From Gammaproteobacteria bacterium (lineage in GTDB: Bacteria; Pseudomonadota; Gammaproteobacteria; Burkholderiales; Gallionellaceae), in NCBI GenBank assembly GCA_018820925.1, contig JAHJNJ010000006.1, positions 1 to 57,482 on the forward strand: a DNA stretch of 57,482 bases, given 5' to 3'. Below, piece after piece: positions 40,232 to 49,998 of the stretch. The notes beneath the pieces are model-generated. The model was not told the origin of the DNA. It saw only the letters and a program-made list of their open reading frames with translations, and made no database searches. The first letter of the stretch is position 1. Every line of letters begins with the position of its first letter. A program made the position numbers and the translations under genes.

Positions 40232-43200
40232 ATGATCGGTTCACCGCAGGGCATCATGTTCTCACTGCTTTCACGAATGGTTAGTGGTGCGCGCAATTTC
40301 ATTTTGTCTCGTGGCGGGGCAATATTTGGCGGCATTTTGCTGGCGGTGCTGATGATCTGGTTCCTGGGGCCGCAGATTGGTCTGCAATCGGCCGCAGCAC
40401 GCATTCAGTTCATGGCGATCCTCGCGTTGCTGGTGGTGATTGCATTGTTGGTCAAATATTGGGGTGATCCTCGACTTGCGCGGATACTCAATGGAATACG
40501 CAATTTCCTGGTATCCCGTGGCGGCATCATATTCTTCGGGCTTTTGCTGCTCGTATTGTTGATCTGGTTTGCGGGGCCGCTGGTTGGGCTGAAGTCGGTC
40601 AGCGCGCGTGTCTGGATACTGGCGATTCTGGCTTCGATAATAGTGATTACTTTGCTGGTCAAATGGTCGATTGACCGTCGCCGCGGCAAGAAGCTGGAAC
40701 AGGATATTGAAGAATCGGCTTTTCTGGGAACCCGTCCGGACCGCGAAAGTGAAATTGCCCTTCTGCGCAAGCAAATGCACGATGCAATCGGTGCATTGAA
40801 ATCCTCGGAATTGGTCTCGACACGCAGAGGCAGCGCGGCACTTTATGCACTTCCCTGGTATATGGTGATTGGCCCGTCCGCGGTGGGCAAGAGTTCCATC
40901 CTGCGCAATTCCAATTTGAATTTCCCCTATTCCAAGCATGACCCGCGCGGTATTCAAGGGGTCGGCGGAACGCGTAACTGCGATTGGTGGTTTTCCGACC
41001 AGGCCATTTTTCTCGATACGGCCGGGCGTTACACCACGGAGGAAGACGACCATGAAGAGTGGTTCGCCTTCCTCGAGATGCTGCGCACCAACCGCAGCAA
41101 GCAGCCCATCAACGGGGTGGTGGTGGCGGTCAATATTGCGGATCTTCTGACCAGCGACAGTGCGGCGATTCTCGAAAATGCAAAAATTGTGCGGGACCGT
41201 ATCGACGAATTGGTCATCAAGCTGGGCATTGTGTTTCCCGTGTATCTTATTTTCACCAAGAGTGACCTGATAAAAGGGTTTGCCAGCTATTTTGACGACT
41301 TGAGCGAGAAAGAGCGCGAGCAGGTGTGGGGTGCCAGCATGCTGGCACTCGAGCAAAGTGATGATCGGGAAGTCGGCGAAATTTTCGAAGCGGAATTTGA
41401 CGCGTTACATGCGCGATTGTGCGCGCATCGGATGCTCAAAATGTCGTTGCAAAGAAACCTTGAGCTCAAGACCGAGATCATGGATATGCCCAATCAATTC
41501 AGGGCAGCGGGTCCGCGCCTGGCCGAATTTGTGCATCAGGTTTTCAAGAAGAGTCCTTATAAGGAAACACCGATTTTCGGCGGTTTTTTCTTTACCAGTG
41601 CCGCGCAGGAAGGTACACCGATACAACTGCTGGACGGTACCGAAATGCAGGCATTCGGCGCGGTACCCGATGCGGTATCTCAAGGCGGAGAAAAAGGGCA
41701 GAAACCTTATTTCATACATAGCCTGTTGCGGGAGGTCGTGCTTCCAAACAGCAAGCAAGTGGTGCGCAATCGGCGCATGACCATTCGTGCCAGATTCCTG
41801 AAAAGGTTCAGCATTGTCATGGCGATCGTTATTGCCGTAGCCGGATTCATGATGCTGTCTTCCGCGTACCAGAATCAGTTGTTACTGATCGCCGATGTTA
41901 AGGACAGCAGCAAAGGTATCGTTCGCAATGTAAACGGCGGCAAAGCCAATATGAATGCCGCCTTGCAGAGTGTGTACTCTTACTACAATACCACCGGGGA
42001 ATTGTGGGACAGTGATGACGGAGGCGGTTTCCTGACGCCGGGCGGGCTGCAAGAACCTTTGGGGCAGAACTTTCTGCTCGGCATGCAGACTGTGTTCCTG
42101 GCGCCTGTTGCGGAAATGCTGGAAGAGGACCTGAATAACTATTCACGCAACATTACGCCGCCGGTGGACGCAAATGCGCTATCGGCCGATACGGCGCTTG
42201 ATACATCCGCAGAGGCAGAGCTTGATCCTGCAAGCCAGCGCAGCCGCAGAACCGCTGCTGCATATGATGAGCTGAAGCTTTATCTTTACCTGAGTTCGCC
42301 GGACGTCGTGGAGCCCACGACATTTATCGATACCTTTACCAGTATCTGGATCGCCGAGTTGCGGAAGAACGGCGTCAAGGTAAAAGAACTGGACAGGGGC
42401 GTACTGACCAAAATGCTGACTTACTATGTCAAGCATATGCGCGACCCGGAAAGGTCTCCGTTGCATGCCCAAGCGTGGACCTCCGACAAAACACTGATTT
42501 CAAATGTTCGAGTTGTTATTAATCAGCAGCCCATTTCGGAGCGTCTGTATGCGGAGATGCGCGATGTCGGATCCCGCAAGCTGGAGCCGCTGGATTTGTT
42601 GAGTCTGGTTAACGGTGCGCCGCGCGGTGCGCTGGTAAGCAAGAACAGTATTCCCGGCATATATACCCGCAACGGCTGGGATACCTTCGTGTGGCCCTAC
42701 CTTCAGAAAACCATTGACGAGTCCTTGCGCACGGACTGGGTGCTGGGCAGCTCTTCCGCCATCGATGAAATGCCGACCGGAGAGATGCGCGCGCAGCTGG
42801 TTCGCCAGATTCGCCAGTTGTATTTTGCCGACTACACCAACCAGTGGTTCTCGATGTTGTCCAGCATTTCGGCACGCAGGTTCGACTCGCTGCACGACGC
42901 CTCGTCGCAGTTGCAGAGTTTTACCAGCGACAACAGTGCCATCATGGAGCTGCTGAAGTCGATTCACAACAATGTTGCGATGACCAATATCGAAGAGCTG
43001 AAACTGCCATTCAAGAACCTGACGCAAATTACGCAGGAAGCGATCGCCGGAAAAGAAAACAACTGGTTTGACGGGTACCGGAAATCCCTGGTCGCAGTGC
43101 AAAAAGATATTTCGCGGCTTTCATCATCGAGTGATGTGCCGCGCGATACACGACTGTTTGCAGTCAAACTGCTGAATGGCGACGTGGACTCCGAACTCTA

Positions 43201-44068
43201 CAGAAGCTGGCTGGTCACCAACCGGGTTCTGGAAGATGTCGACGCGAGGACAGCCCAATCCGTTGCAAATCTGTTGCGTGCGCCGATACGAAATGTGTGG
43301 GGAACGATCATTTCGGTGTCGCAGAAGAATCTTCAGCTGACCTGGAAGGACAAGACGCTCTTTGCCTTTAATGAAACATTGCGGAATAACTATCCTTTTG
43401 CGACCGACGGGCGTGATGCATCGATGAGCGATGTGGCGGATTTCTTCAAGCCCGCGGGAGGTCTCTTCTGGTTATTTGTGAATGATGAAATGGGCCCGTT
43501 TGTTGAACGCAAGGGCAATAAATGGGAGGCGCGCAAATGGTTGGGCATTGGACTGGATTTCAATCCGGAATTCCCGCTGGCGATTGAAAGATCATATGGC
43601 ATTACCAACGGCATGTTCAAACGGGGCGAGTCCAACCCCGGCATCGTTTTCTCTGCCTATCCATTCCCCAATGCAACTCTAATGGAGTCCGTAATCGGTA
43701 TCGACGGCACGGAATATCGTTATCGCAACGGCCCGCAGGAATGGATGAACTTTACCTGGCCGGGCCAGAATCCCGGCGGAAGAGTGCGGGGTGTGAGGGT
43801 GGGAAACCAGGCAGGCGGGGATCTGGTGACAGACGGAACCTGGGCCTTGTTCCGATTGCTTGAAAGAGCCCATATATCCTCAAATCAAGGCGACTCGTTT
43901 GTCGCTTCATGGTCGATGCTTGATAGCAACGGACAGCGCCTGAATATCAGTTACAAAATCAGACCGGACCGCAGCGCGGCGCTGTTCCAACCGGGTGTAT
44001 TGCAGGGCTATCGTTTGCCTGCCGAGATATTTTTACGTCCAGCCACCGGTGATAGACAAATTGAATAA
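40232..44068 (+). CDS. tssM: T6SS inner-membrane protein TssM (IcmF) with duplicated N-terminal membrane hairpin
   Basis: This is the 1278-residue membrane-complex core. Residues about 21-84 and 90-153 are a tandem duplication offset by 69 residues (RNFILSRGGAIF / RNFLVSRGGIIF; both end LLVK), so four membrane helices precede the cytoplasmic domain instead of the usual two. The NTPase-like domain has Walker A GPSAVGKS (214-221) and FLDTAGRYTT near 267. A further membrane helix (about 522-545) leads to the long periplasmic part that binds TssJ. AAGGA precedes the ATG. Confidence 0.94.
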   Translation: MIGSPQGIMFSLLSRMVSGARNFILSRGGAIFGGILLAVLMIWFLGPQIGLQSAAARIQFMAILALLVVIALLVKYWGDPRLARILNGIRNFLVSRGGIIFFGLLLLVLLIWFAGPLVGLKSVSARVWILAILASIIVITLLVKWSIDRRRGKKLEQDIEESAFLGTRPDRESEIALLRKQMHDAIGALKSSELVSTRRGSAALYALPWYMVIGPSAVGKSSILRNSNLNFPYSKHDPRGIQGVGGTRNCDWWFSDQAIFLDTAGRYTTEEDDHEEWFAFLEMLRTNRSKQPINGVVVAVNIADLLTSDSAAILENAKIVRDRIDELVIKLGIVFPVYLIFTKSDLIKGFASYFDDLSEKEREQVWGASMLALEQSDDREVGEIFEAEFDALHARLCAHRMLKMSLQRNLELKTEIMDMPNQFRAAGPRLAEFVHQVFKKSPYKETPIFGGFFFTSAAQEGTPIQLLDGTEMQAFGAVPDAVSQGGEKGQKPYFIHSLLREVVLPNSKQVVRNRRMTIRARFLKRFSIVMAIVIAVAGFMMLSSAYQNQLLLIADVKDSSKGIVRNVNGGKANMNAALQSVYSYYNTTGELWDSDDGGGFLTPGGLQEPLGQNFLLGMQTVFLAPVAEMLEEDLNNYSRNITPPVDANALSADTALDTSAEAELDPASQRSRRTAAAYDELKLYLYLSSPDVVEPTTFIDTFTSIWIAELRKNGVKVKELDRGVLTKMLTYYVKHMRDPERSPLHAQAWTSDKTLISNVRVVINQQPISERLYAEMRDVGSRKLEPLDLLSLVNGAPRGALVSKNSIPGIYTRNGWDTFVWPYLQKTIDESLRTDWVLGSSSAIDEMPTGEMRAQLVRQIRQLYFADYTNQWFSMLSSISARRFDSLHDASSQLQSFTSDNSAIMELLKSIHNNVAMTNIEELKLPFKNLTQITQEAIAGKENNWFDGYRKSLVAVQKDISRLSSSSDVPRDTRLFAVKLLNGDVDSELYRSWLVTNRVLEDVDARTAQSVANLLRAPIRNVWGTIISVSQKNLQLTWKDKTLFAFNETLRNNYPFATDGRDASMSDVADFFKPAGGLFWLFVNDEMGPFVERKGNKWEARKWLGIGLDFNPEFPLAIERSYGITNGMFKRGESNPGIVFSAYPFPNATLMESVIGIDGTEYRYRNGPQEWMNFTWPGQNPGGRVRGVRVGNQAGGDLVTDGTWALFRLLERAHISSNQGDSFVASWSMLDSNGQRLNISYKIRPDRSAALFQPGVLQGYRLPAEIFLRPATGDRQIE

Positions 44069-44093
44069 TTCTCGTGCGAGTGGGATTTAGCTG

Positions 44094-45107
44094 ATGGGCC
44101 TAATGTCATTATTCTCGTCATCCGGAAACAGGAACACCGATATTCCATCGGACGTTCGCACCGGGTTTATGGGCAAGATTCCGGCCCGGCCGGACTTTGT
44201 GCGTCATCAGGCCGGCTCGGCGGATATCAAACTGCTGGATCAGTGGATACATGAAGGTATCGCCTATCTCGCGCGGCGTTTCCCGCTGGATTGGAAAGAG
44301 CGCCTGGAAGGATTTGCGCAGATCAATTTTTACATTGGCGGCGAGGGGGGGAACCCGACCCTGTGCGGCGTGGTCAGCGCCAGCCGCGACAAGAGCGGAC
44401 GCCAGCACCCGTTTATTGATTTTGCCATGTGCTCGAACGTGCAGGCCATGCAGTCGCTGCCCTACATTTCATACCGCTTCGCGGAGTTTTATGCGCAAGG
44501 TGGCAAGCTGAAGGGACAGGATGGCAGCGATCTGGATATTGATAGCCTGACGCAGCAGAGCAATGCCCTGATCCGTTCGATCCCCAGGTTTGCCGAGGCG
44601 GAGTTTGCGCAACAACGCAGCGATAGCTGGGCGGGCAAGCGCAGTGCGGAATTCTGGTCTGCCATCCTGCCGGGCGCCAATGCGAACACGCGGCTCAACT
44701 TTGCGCGCGATGTTTTGCAGACTTTAAAAATGGCATCCAGTCGCGGGCCAGAGCGCATTTCCTGGGGCGTCCGGCTGCCGATTCCAGCGGGGGCAGCAAG
44801 TGAAGCAATCGTGTCGTTCTGGTTGAGCCTGTTTGCAGGTGTACTGGGAAACCAGAAGTGGCGTCCATACGTGTTCTGGAATCCACACAACAAGGCGGCA
44901 CCTTCGCTGGCGGTATATTTTCGCTCGCCCAACGCGTCAAGTTTTGCACAGCTCATCAGTCCCGAATCGGACGAGGGTGGGGTGGTGGATGTGGTGCGGC
45001 GGCCTCTGGAAAACCTGCCGGGAATTACCAGTGCGCGCCTGAAAGAATTAGCCGAACAAGAAACATTAACCTGGCCGGAAATGCTGGAAAACTGGGTAAA
45101 GGGATAA
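44094..45107 (+). CDS. tagF: T6SS-associated protein TagF
   Basis: This 337-residue TagF (DUF2094) has the family opening GFMGKIPARPDFVR at about residues 24-37 and INFYIGGEGGNPTLCGVVSAS near 81. In Pseudomonas TagF is a post-translational repressor that acts with the Fha scaffold and the PpkA/PppA kinase-phosphatase pair. None of those partners is encoded in this window. It is 25 bases after tssM and 2 bases before tssA. Confidence 0.9.
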   Translation: MGLMSLFSSSGNRNTDIPSDVRTGFMGKIPARPDFVRHQAGSADIKLLDQWIHEGIAYLARRFPLDWKERLEGFAQINFYIGGEGGNPTLCGVVSASRDKSGRQHPFIDFAMCSNVQAMQSLPYISYRFAEFYAQGGKLKGQDGSDLDIDSLTQQSNALIRSIPRFAEAEFAQQRSDSWAGKRSAEFWSAILPGANANTRLNFARDVLQTLKMASSRGPERISWGVRLPIPAGAASEAIVSFWLSLFAGVLGNQKWRPYVFWNPHNKAAPSLAVYFRSPNASSFAQLISPESDEGGVVDVVRRPLENLPGITSARLKELAEQETLTWPEMLENWVKG

Positions 45108-45109
45108 AC

Positions 45110-46723
45110 ATGACAGCAGCAATTGCAGAGATGGATAGGACAGAAGCAGAGGGCGCCGCACCGGAAACAATAGCGGTTGAAGCGGCCGTTTCCCCATTGC
45201 CGGCCAAAGTGCTGGAATTGATCCAGCCCATTGGCAAAACCGGCACCGGGGAAGACCCGCGTTACTCCGACCAGTTTACCCAGATCAAGCAGGAAATCGA
45301 CCGTCTCAGCGACGCGAATTTCGATCTGGTCACGAAGTTATCGCGTGAAGTGCTGATCTCGGTGGGCAAGGATCTGCGCGTTGCCGGCTATTTGATTATG
45401 AGTACGCTGTATTGCAAAGGCGTAGCCGAATTGCCCGATGCCATTACCGTTTACCGCATGATCATGGATAAATTGTGGGATGGCTGTTTCCCCGTGAAAG
45501 AAAGTGCGCGCAAGCAGGCGTTTGCCTGGCTCAACAGCGATCGCATGGATACCTTCATCCAGCAACAGAACGGCGAATCCGCAAGCCTCGACGATCTGCA
45601 GCACCTGCGCACCGAAATCGACCTGCTCAACAAGCTGGCCCGCCTGCGCATGGGTGAGGAAGCGCCGCAATGGACGCGTATCAACGCCTGGGTTGATAGC
45701 AATCTCGGAGAAAAGCTCAATCAGAAATCCGCTCTGGAGCGGGAACAAAATAGCCAGGCGCAGAAGCTATCGCAAACAGCGGGCAGCGACGCGCCGCTCA
45801 CCGAAAGCCGCGCCGAGCAGCAAATTGGAAAAATTGTTACTTTTTATCGCGAGCGCGGAGAACGGGCACAAGCGTTGGCGCTGTCGCGCGCCATTCGCTG
45901 GGGCGGACTGCAGATGCCACCGAATGAAGCGGGTGTGACGCGCATTCCTCCGCTCAGGGAAAGCGCACTGAACGAGTTGGCTGCGCTGCAGGCCAGCGGA
46001 GCAGGGCCGGAACAGGTTTTTGCGCTCTGCGAAAATCTGCTGATGGAGCCCGGCGCGCAGTGGAATATGGACCTGCAACATATCGCCCATAAAGCGCTCG
46101 TTGCACTGAACGACACCGCCAGCATGCATGTGCTGGAAGCGGAGATAAAAAGTTTGCTGAAACGTTGCGTTGGTCTGGCGGATTTATGCTACGCTGGCAA
46201 TATGGTTTTTGCCAACGAGGCCACCAAAGAGTGGTTGAACGGTTTGGCGACGGAAGCTCCTGCCGAGGACGAAGAACAGGCAGGAAACACTGCAGACACT
46301 GAAATCAAAAATATAACGATTGCTGCTTCAAAAGCAAGCACTGGAGGAAATTTGGTGGCCGGACTGGAAGTTCTTAAAGAACTTCCGGGTAACACCGGCC
46401 GACAACGATTCATCAGGCGCATTGAAGAAGCAAGGTTATGCATCAAGACAAAACAGACAGAGATGGCAAAGTCGATGCTGGAAGCTCTGGACCGGGAAAT
46501 TGTGCGGTCGGATCTTTCTGCCTGGGAACCCGCCATCGCCATATCCGTATGGCGGCTGCAACTCAAGCAAATCGCACTCGAACTCCCCAAAGCAAACTCA
46601 ACGCAGCAACAAGAGCTAAAGACCCGTATACAGGAGATCAATGCATCGATATGCATTGCCGATCCGTATGAGGCCGCCCGTATAAACCGCACAACCGTTA
46701 ATAAAGGAGTAAACCATGGCTGA
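45110..46723 (+). CDS. tssA: T6SS cap/baseplate protein TssA
   Basis: This 537-residue TssA coordinates baseplate assembly and sheath polymerisation. The start is placed at 45110 (ATGACAGCAGCAATTGC), 2 bases after tagF; longer in-frame reading would run through tagF. The ImpA_N domain covers about residues 25-150 (DPRYSDQFTQIKQEID; GLRVAGYL-type segment DLRVAGYLIMSTLY). The C-terminal half is a VasJ-like domain (about 370-520). It overlaps tssB by 8 bases. Confidence 0.9.
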   Translation: MTAAIAEMDRTEAEGAAPETIAVEAAVSPLPAKVLELIQPIGKTGTGEDPRYSDQFTQIKQEIDRLSDANFDLVTKLSREVLISVGKDLRVAGYLIMSTLYCKGVAELPDAITVYRMIMDKLWDGCFPVKESARKQAFAWLNSDRMDTFIQQQNGESASLDDLQHLRTEIDLLNKLARLRMGEEAPQWTRINAWVDSNLGEKLNQKSALEREQNSQAQKLSQTAGSDAPLTESRAEQQIGKIVTFYRERGERAQALALSRAIRWGGLQMPPNEAGVTRIPPLRESALNELAALQASGAGPEQVFALCENLLMEPGAQWNMDLQHIAHKALVALNDTASMHVLEAEIKSLLKRCVGLADLCYAGNMVFANEATKEWLNGLATEAPAEDEEQAGNTADTEIKNITIAASKASTGGNLVAGLEVLKELPGNTGRQRFIRRIEEARLCIKTKQTEMAKSMLEALDREIVRSDLSAWEPAIAISVWRLQLKQIALELPKANSTQQQELKTRIQEINASICIADPYEAARINRTTVNKGVNHG

Positions 46724-47234
46724 TAGTTTCCAGAATGAAATCCCCAAAGCACGCGTCAATATCTCGCTTGATGTCGAAACGTATGGCGCAAAGAGAAAAG
46801 TCGAGCTCCCGCACAAAGCGCTGGTTATTGGCGATTTCAGCATGAGCAAAACACAACGCCGCGTCGGCGAGCAGGAACGCATCAACATCGATGCCAACAA
46901 CATCGAACAGGTGATGACCGATCTGGCTCCGGCAGTGAATTTTGCCGTGCCCAACAAGATCACCAATGACGGCAGCGAAATTCGCGTTGACATCCAATTC
47001 AACAATTTCAAGTCATTTCACCCGGAGCAAGTCGCAAGACAAGTTCCCGAGTTGGCCGGTTTGTTGGCAATGCGCAACCTGCTGAAAGACCTGAAATCCA
47101 ATTTGCTCGACAACACCGCTTTCCGCAAAGAACTGGAACAGATCGTCAAGAGCCAACCGGAACTGGCCAGCCTGCGCAAGGAGCTGGAAGGAATTGCCCC
47201 AATCGTTGCAAAGAATGATCCGGTAGCTGGCTAA
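46716..47234 (+). CDS. tssB: T6SS contractile sheath small subunit TssB (VipA)
   Basis: This 172-residue sheath protein co-assembles with TssC into the contractile tube. It has the typical start FQNEIPKARVNISLDVETYG, the core ALVIGDFSM and the C-terminal helix (LAGLLAMRNLLKDLKSNLLD, about residues 110-129). The ATG lies inside the tssA stop region. A 69-base gap with AGAGGAGA separates it from tssC. Confidence 0.96.
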   Translation: MADSFQNEIPKARVNISLDVETYGAKRKVELPHKALVIGDFSMSKTQRRVGEQERINIDANNIEQVMTDLAPAVNFAVPNKITNDGSEIRVDIQFNNFKSFHPEQVARQVPELAGLLAMRNLLKDLKSNLLDNTAFRKELEQIVKSQPELASLRKELEGIAPIVAKNDPVAG

Positions 47235-47303
47235 CACGGATAGATCACTTGACTCGACAACCAAGGGTTGTTGACGAGAAGACGAGATTAAGAGGAGAAC
47301 AAA

Positions 47304-48842
47304 ATGGCAGAAGCAACCAAAACAGCAGTCAAGAAATCGGTAGCAGCAGTTGAAGAAACCGCCGCCAGCGTCTACGAACGCCTGTGCGGCAAGATCGACA
47401 TCGCCCCCATGAGCGGCTCGGTCGACATCAGCGGCTTCAGCGACTCCAAGCGCATGGCCGAATCCCCGTTCGACGAACGCCTGACCGCAGCGATCAGCGT
47501 ATTCCTCGAAATGGCAGGAAAATCCGGCACCGCAATCGACCGCATCGACCGCGGCCTGCTGGACCACTACATCTCCCAGATCGACATCACCATCAGCGGC
47601 CAACTGGACGAGATCCTGCACAACGAACAATTCCAGGCCATCGAATCCACCTGGCGCAGCCTCAAGTTCCTTGTCGACCGCACCGATTTCAAGGCCAATG
47701 CCAAAATCGAGCTCCTCGACATCTCCAAAGAAGAACTCATGGACGACTTCGAAGAAGCCCCGGACACCACCCAATCCGGCCTCTTCAAACACGTCTACAT
47801 ACAGGAATACGACACCCCCGGCGGCGAACCCGTCACCACCATGATCTCCAACTTCACCTTCGGCCGTTCTGCCCAGGACATCGGCATGCTGAGCGAGATC
47901 GCCAAAGTCTCCGCCGCCGCGCACTGCCCGTTCCTGGGTGGCGTCGATGCGGGCTTCTTCGGCAAAAAAGACATGTCCGAAGTCGTCGGTATCCACGACC
48001 TCTCCAGCTACATGGACCGCTCCGAATTCCTGCGCTGGAAATCCTTCCGCGAATCCGAAGACTCGCGCTACATCGGCCTCGTATTGCCGCGCTTCATGTT
48101 GCGCATGCCCTACGGCAGCGAAAGCAACCCCACGCGCGAATTCAACTACGAAGAAGGCGTGCGCAGCGAAGACAGCGAACACTACCTGTGGGGCAACGCC
48201 ACCTTCTCCTTCGCCGCCAACATGGCGCGCAGCCACAAGGAAAACGGCTGGTGCGTACAAGTGCGCGGCCCGCAATCCGGCGGCAAAGTGGAAAACCTGC
48301 CCATCCACAGCTACGACGTCGGCCGCGGCAAACAAATGAAGATCCCCACCGAAGTATTGATCCCGGAAACGCGCGAATTCGAATTCGCCGAACTCGGCTT
48401 CATCCCGCTGAGCTATTACAAAAACAGCGACTTCGCCTGCTTCTTCTCCGCCAACTCGACGCAAAAACCCATCGAGTACGACAACAAGGAAGCCACCGCC
48501 AACAGCCGCATCAACTCGCGCCTGCCGTACATCTTCCTCGTATCCAAGATATCGCACTACCTCAAAGTGCTGCAAAGAGAAAACATCGGCTCCAACAAAA
48601 CGCGCAAAGCACTGGAAGACGAACTCAACACCTGGGTCAACACCCTGGTCACCGAAATGAAAGACCCCGACCCGGAACTGATCTCGACCCACCCGCTGCG
48701 CAAAGCCGAAGTCTCCGTCAAAGACATCCCGGAAAACCCCGGCTTCTACCGCGTCGCGCTCACCGTCATGCCGCACTTCCAGATCGAAGGCATCGACGTG
48801 CGCCTGTCGCTGGTGGCGCAAATGCCGAAAGGGAAGTCGTAA
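47304..48842 (+). CDS. tssC: T6SS contractile sheath large subunit TssC (VipB)
   Basis: This 512-residue large sheath subunit is the substrate of TssH through its N-terminal region. The core motifs FFGKKDMSEVVGIHDLSSYM (about residues 220-239) and SRINSRLPYIFLVSKISHYL (about 399-418) are family hallmarks. Codon choice is strongly biased to C-ending codons, as is usual for an abundant protein and unlike most neighbours. This bias also creates long false reading frames on both strands. Confidence 0.97.
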   Translation: MAEATKTAVKKSVAAVEETAASVYERLCGKIDIAPMSGSVDISGFSDSKRMAESPFDERLTAAISVFLEMAGKSGTAIDRIDRGLLDHYISQIDITISGQLDEILHNEQFQAIESTWRSLKFLVDRTDFKANAKIELLDISKEELMDDFEEAPDTTQSGLFKHVYIQEYDTPGGEPVTTMISNFTFGRSAQDIGMLSEIAKVSAAAHCPFLGGVDAGFFGKKDMSEVVGIHDLSSYMDRSEFLRWKSFRESEDSRYIGLVLPRFMLRMPYGSESNPTREFNYEEGVRSEDSEHYLWGNATFSFAANMARSHKENGWCVQVRGPQSGGKVENLPIHSYDVGRGKQMKIPTEVLIPETREFEFAELGFIPLSYYKNSDFACFFSANSTQKPIEYDNKEATANSRINSRLPYIFLVSKISHYLKVLQRENIGSNKTRKALEDELNTWVNTLVTEMKDPDPELISTHPLRKAEVSVKDIPENPGFYRVALTVMPHFQIEGIDVRLSLVAQMPKGKS

Positions 48843-48854
48843 ATAAGTCCAATT

Positions 48855-49022
48855 CCCTCTCCCGCAAGCGGGAGAGGGTTAGGGTGAGGGGCGTGGAACT
48901 GAAGCCAGTTTGGCGCTACAGCATCCCCTCCCCCTTGCAGGGGGAGGGCCAGGGAGGGGGTAGAAAAGTGGGAGTTCCACAACTCTACCCCCATCCTAAC
49001 CTTCCCCCTGCAAGGGGGAAGG
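48855..49022. repeat. Cluster of three REP-like palindromes between tssC and hcp
   Basis: Hairpins lie at 48855-48878 (CCCTCTCCCGC, loop AA, perfect complement), 48926-48948 (CCCTCCCCC/GGGGGAGGG) and 49000-49022 (CCTTCCCCCT/AGGGGGAAGG). The latter two are in a larger inverted arrangement, with GGGAGGGGGTAGA facing TCTACCCCCATCC. This resembles a REP doublet plus a single REP. The remaining bases of the 430-base gap (49023-49272) hold no gene and presumably the hcp promoter. Confidence 0.7.
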
Positions 49023-49272
49023 GACTGAAGGCAGTTAAGCATGATTTAAATAATAATGAATTCACCACCAGCAAAACCGGATGGCGAACATAAGCAGCAC
49101 GATGTATGGAGGCGAGTGTGATCCTTGGAATAAGGTCGATCAGTGAACTGCAACGCGAAACATCAGTTGTAGCGATAGACCGGGAAGCGGAACACTGATT
49201 GGTTTTTGTGCAGTAATGAATGAACCCGTTTTGGGCTAATTTAGTAAGCAGTAATCACAAAGGAGGCATCAC

Positions 49273-49764
49273 ATGGCAAATGCAGCATACATTGAGTTTT
49301 ATGATGATCAAGGTGCAAAGATCGACGGAGGCGTAAAAATCTCCGGTCGTGAAGGCACGGTCGAAGCGCTTTCATTCAATCATGAAATCCGTATCCCGAC
49401 CGACGCGCAATCCGGCGCATTGACCGGTACCCGCAAACACGAACCGCTGACATTTACCAAAAAGTTCGACAAGTCTTCCCCCTATATGTACAAGGCAGTA
49501 TGCAAGGGACAGACCTTCAAGAAGGTAGTGATCCACTGGTTCGAAATCAACGACAAGGGTGCCGAGACCGAATACTTCCAGCATGAGCTGAATGACGTGA
49601 AAATTACCTCCGTCAAGCCGATCATGTACAACGTAAAAGATATGGAATACGAGCGTTATCCACATCTGGAAGAAGTCTCCCTGCGTTATGCCAAGATCAA
49701 ATGGCTGTATAACGACGGCGGCCTCGAGTACACCGACTCCTGGACTGGCGACAAAGCAGCGTAA
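49273..49764 (+). CDS. hcp: T6SS tube protein Hcp
   Basis: This 163-residue Hcp (TssD) forms the hexameric rings of the inner tube. It has the usual GREGTVEALSFNHEIRIP segment (about residues 26-43), TGTRKHEPLTFTKKFDKSSP (about 52-71), and a C-terminus of YTDSWTGDKAA. An AAAGGAGG ribosome site lies 10 bases before the ATG. It is separated from tssC by a palindrome cluster and followed by a strong terminator, so it is likely its own high-level transcript. Confidence 0.97.
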   Translation: MANAAYIEFYDDQGAKIDGGVKISGREGTVEALSFNHEIRIPTDAQSGALTGTRKHEPLTFTKKFDKSSPYMYKAVCKGQTFKKVVIHWFEINDKGAETEYFQHELNDVKITSVKPIMYNVKDMEYERYPHLEEVSLRYAKIKWLYNDGGLEYTDSWTGDKAA

Positions 49765-49775
49765 CTGGCTGAACA

Positions 49776-49805
49776 AAGCGTGCACTTTACGGTGCACGCT
49801 TTTTT
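49776..49805 (+). terminator. Strong rho-independent terminator after hcp
   Basis: AGCGTGCAC (49777-49785) pairs perfectly with GTGCACGCT (49792-49800) around a 6-base loop and is followed by six T (49800-49805). It lies 12 bases after the hcp stop. Confidence 0.88.
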
Positions 49806-49998
49806 CGACTGATGTCGCACGCGCGCAAACCTGAAGCGAAGCGAACCGTGCCTGTCGAAAAGAACCGGCGGATTTGTCCTGTCCGCACGCCAGGCAGTGC
49901 AGGAGAAATTTGGAGATAAACGCGTGTCTCTAATCATCCAGCCATCCGGTGCTAACCGAAAGGCTTGATTGTTAGATGCACACGAAAAGGAGCAAACC

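Noticed and set aside
47013-48821. 602-codon minus-strand frame, and a 569-codon shifted plus frame (47384-49093), over tssC
   Set aside because: Strong C-ending codon bias in tssC leaves both alternative frames open. The products are low-complexity (Gly/Val/Asp- or Arg/His-rich), while the tssC frame has full family conservation.
49023-49272. Sigma-54 promoter upstream of hcp
   Set aside because: Some T6SS hcp genes use sigma-54, but no GG-N10-GC element with acceptable flanks was found here.
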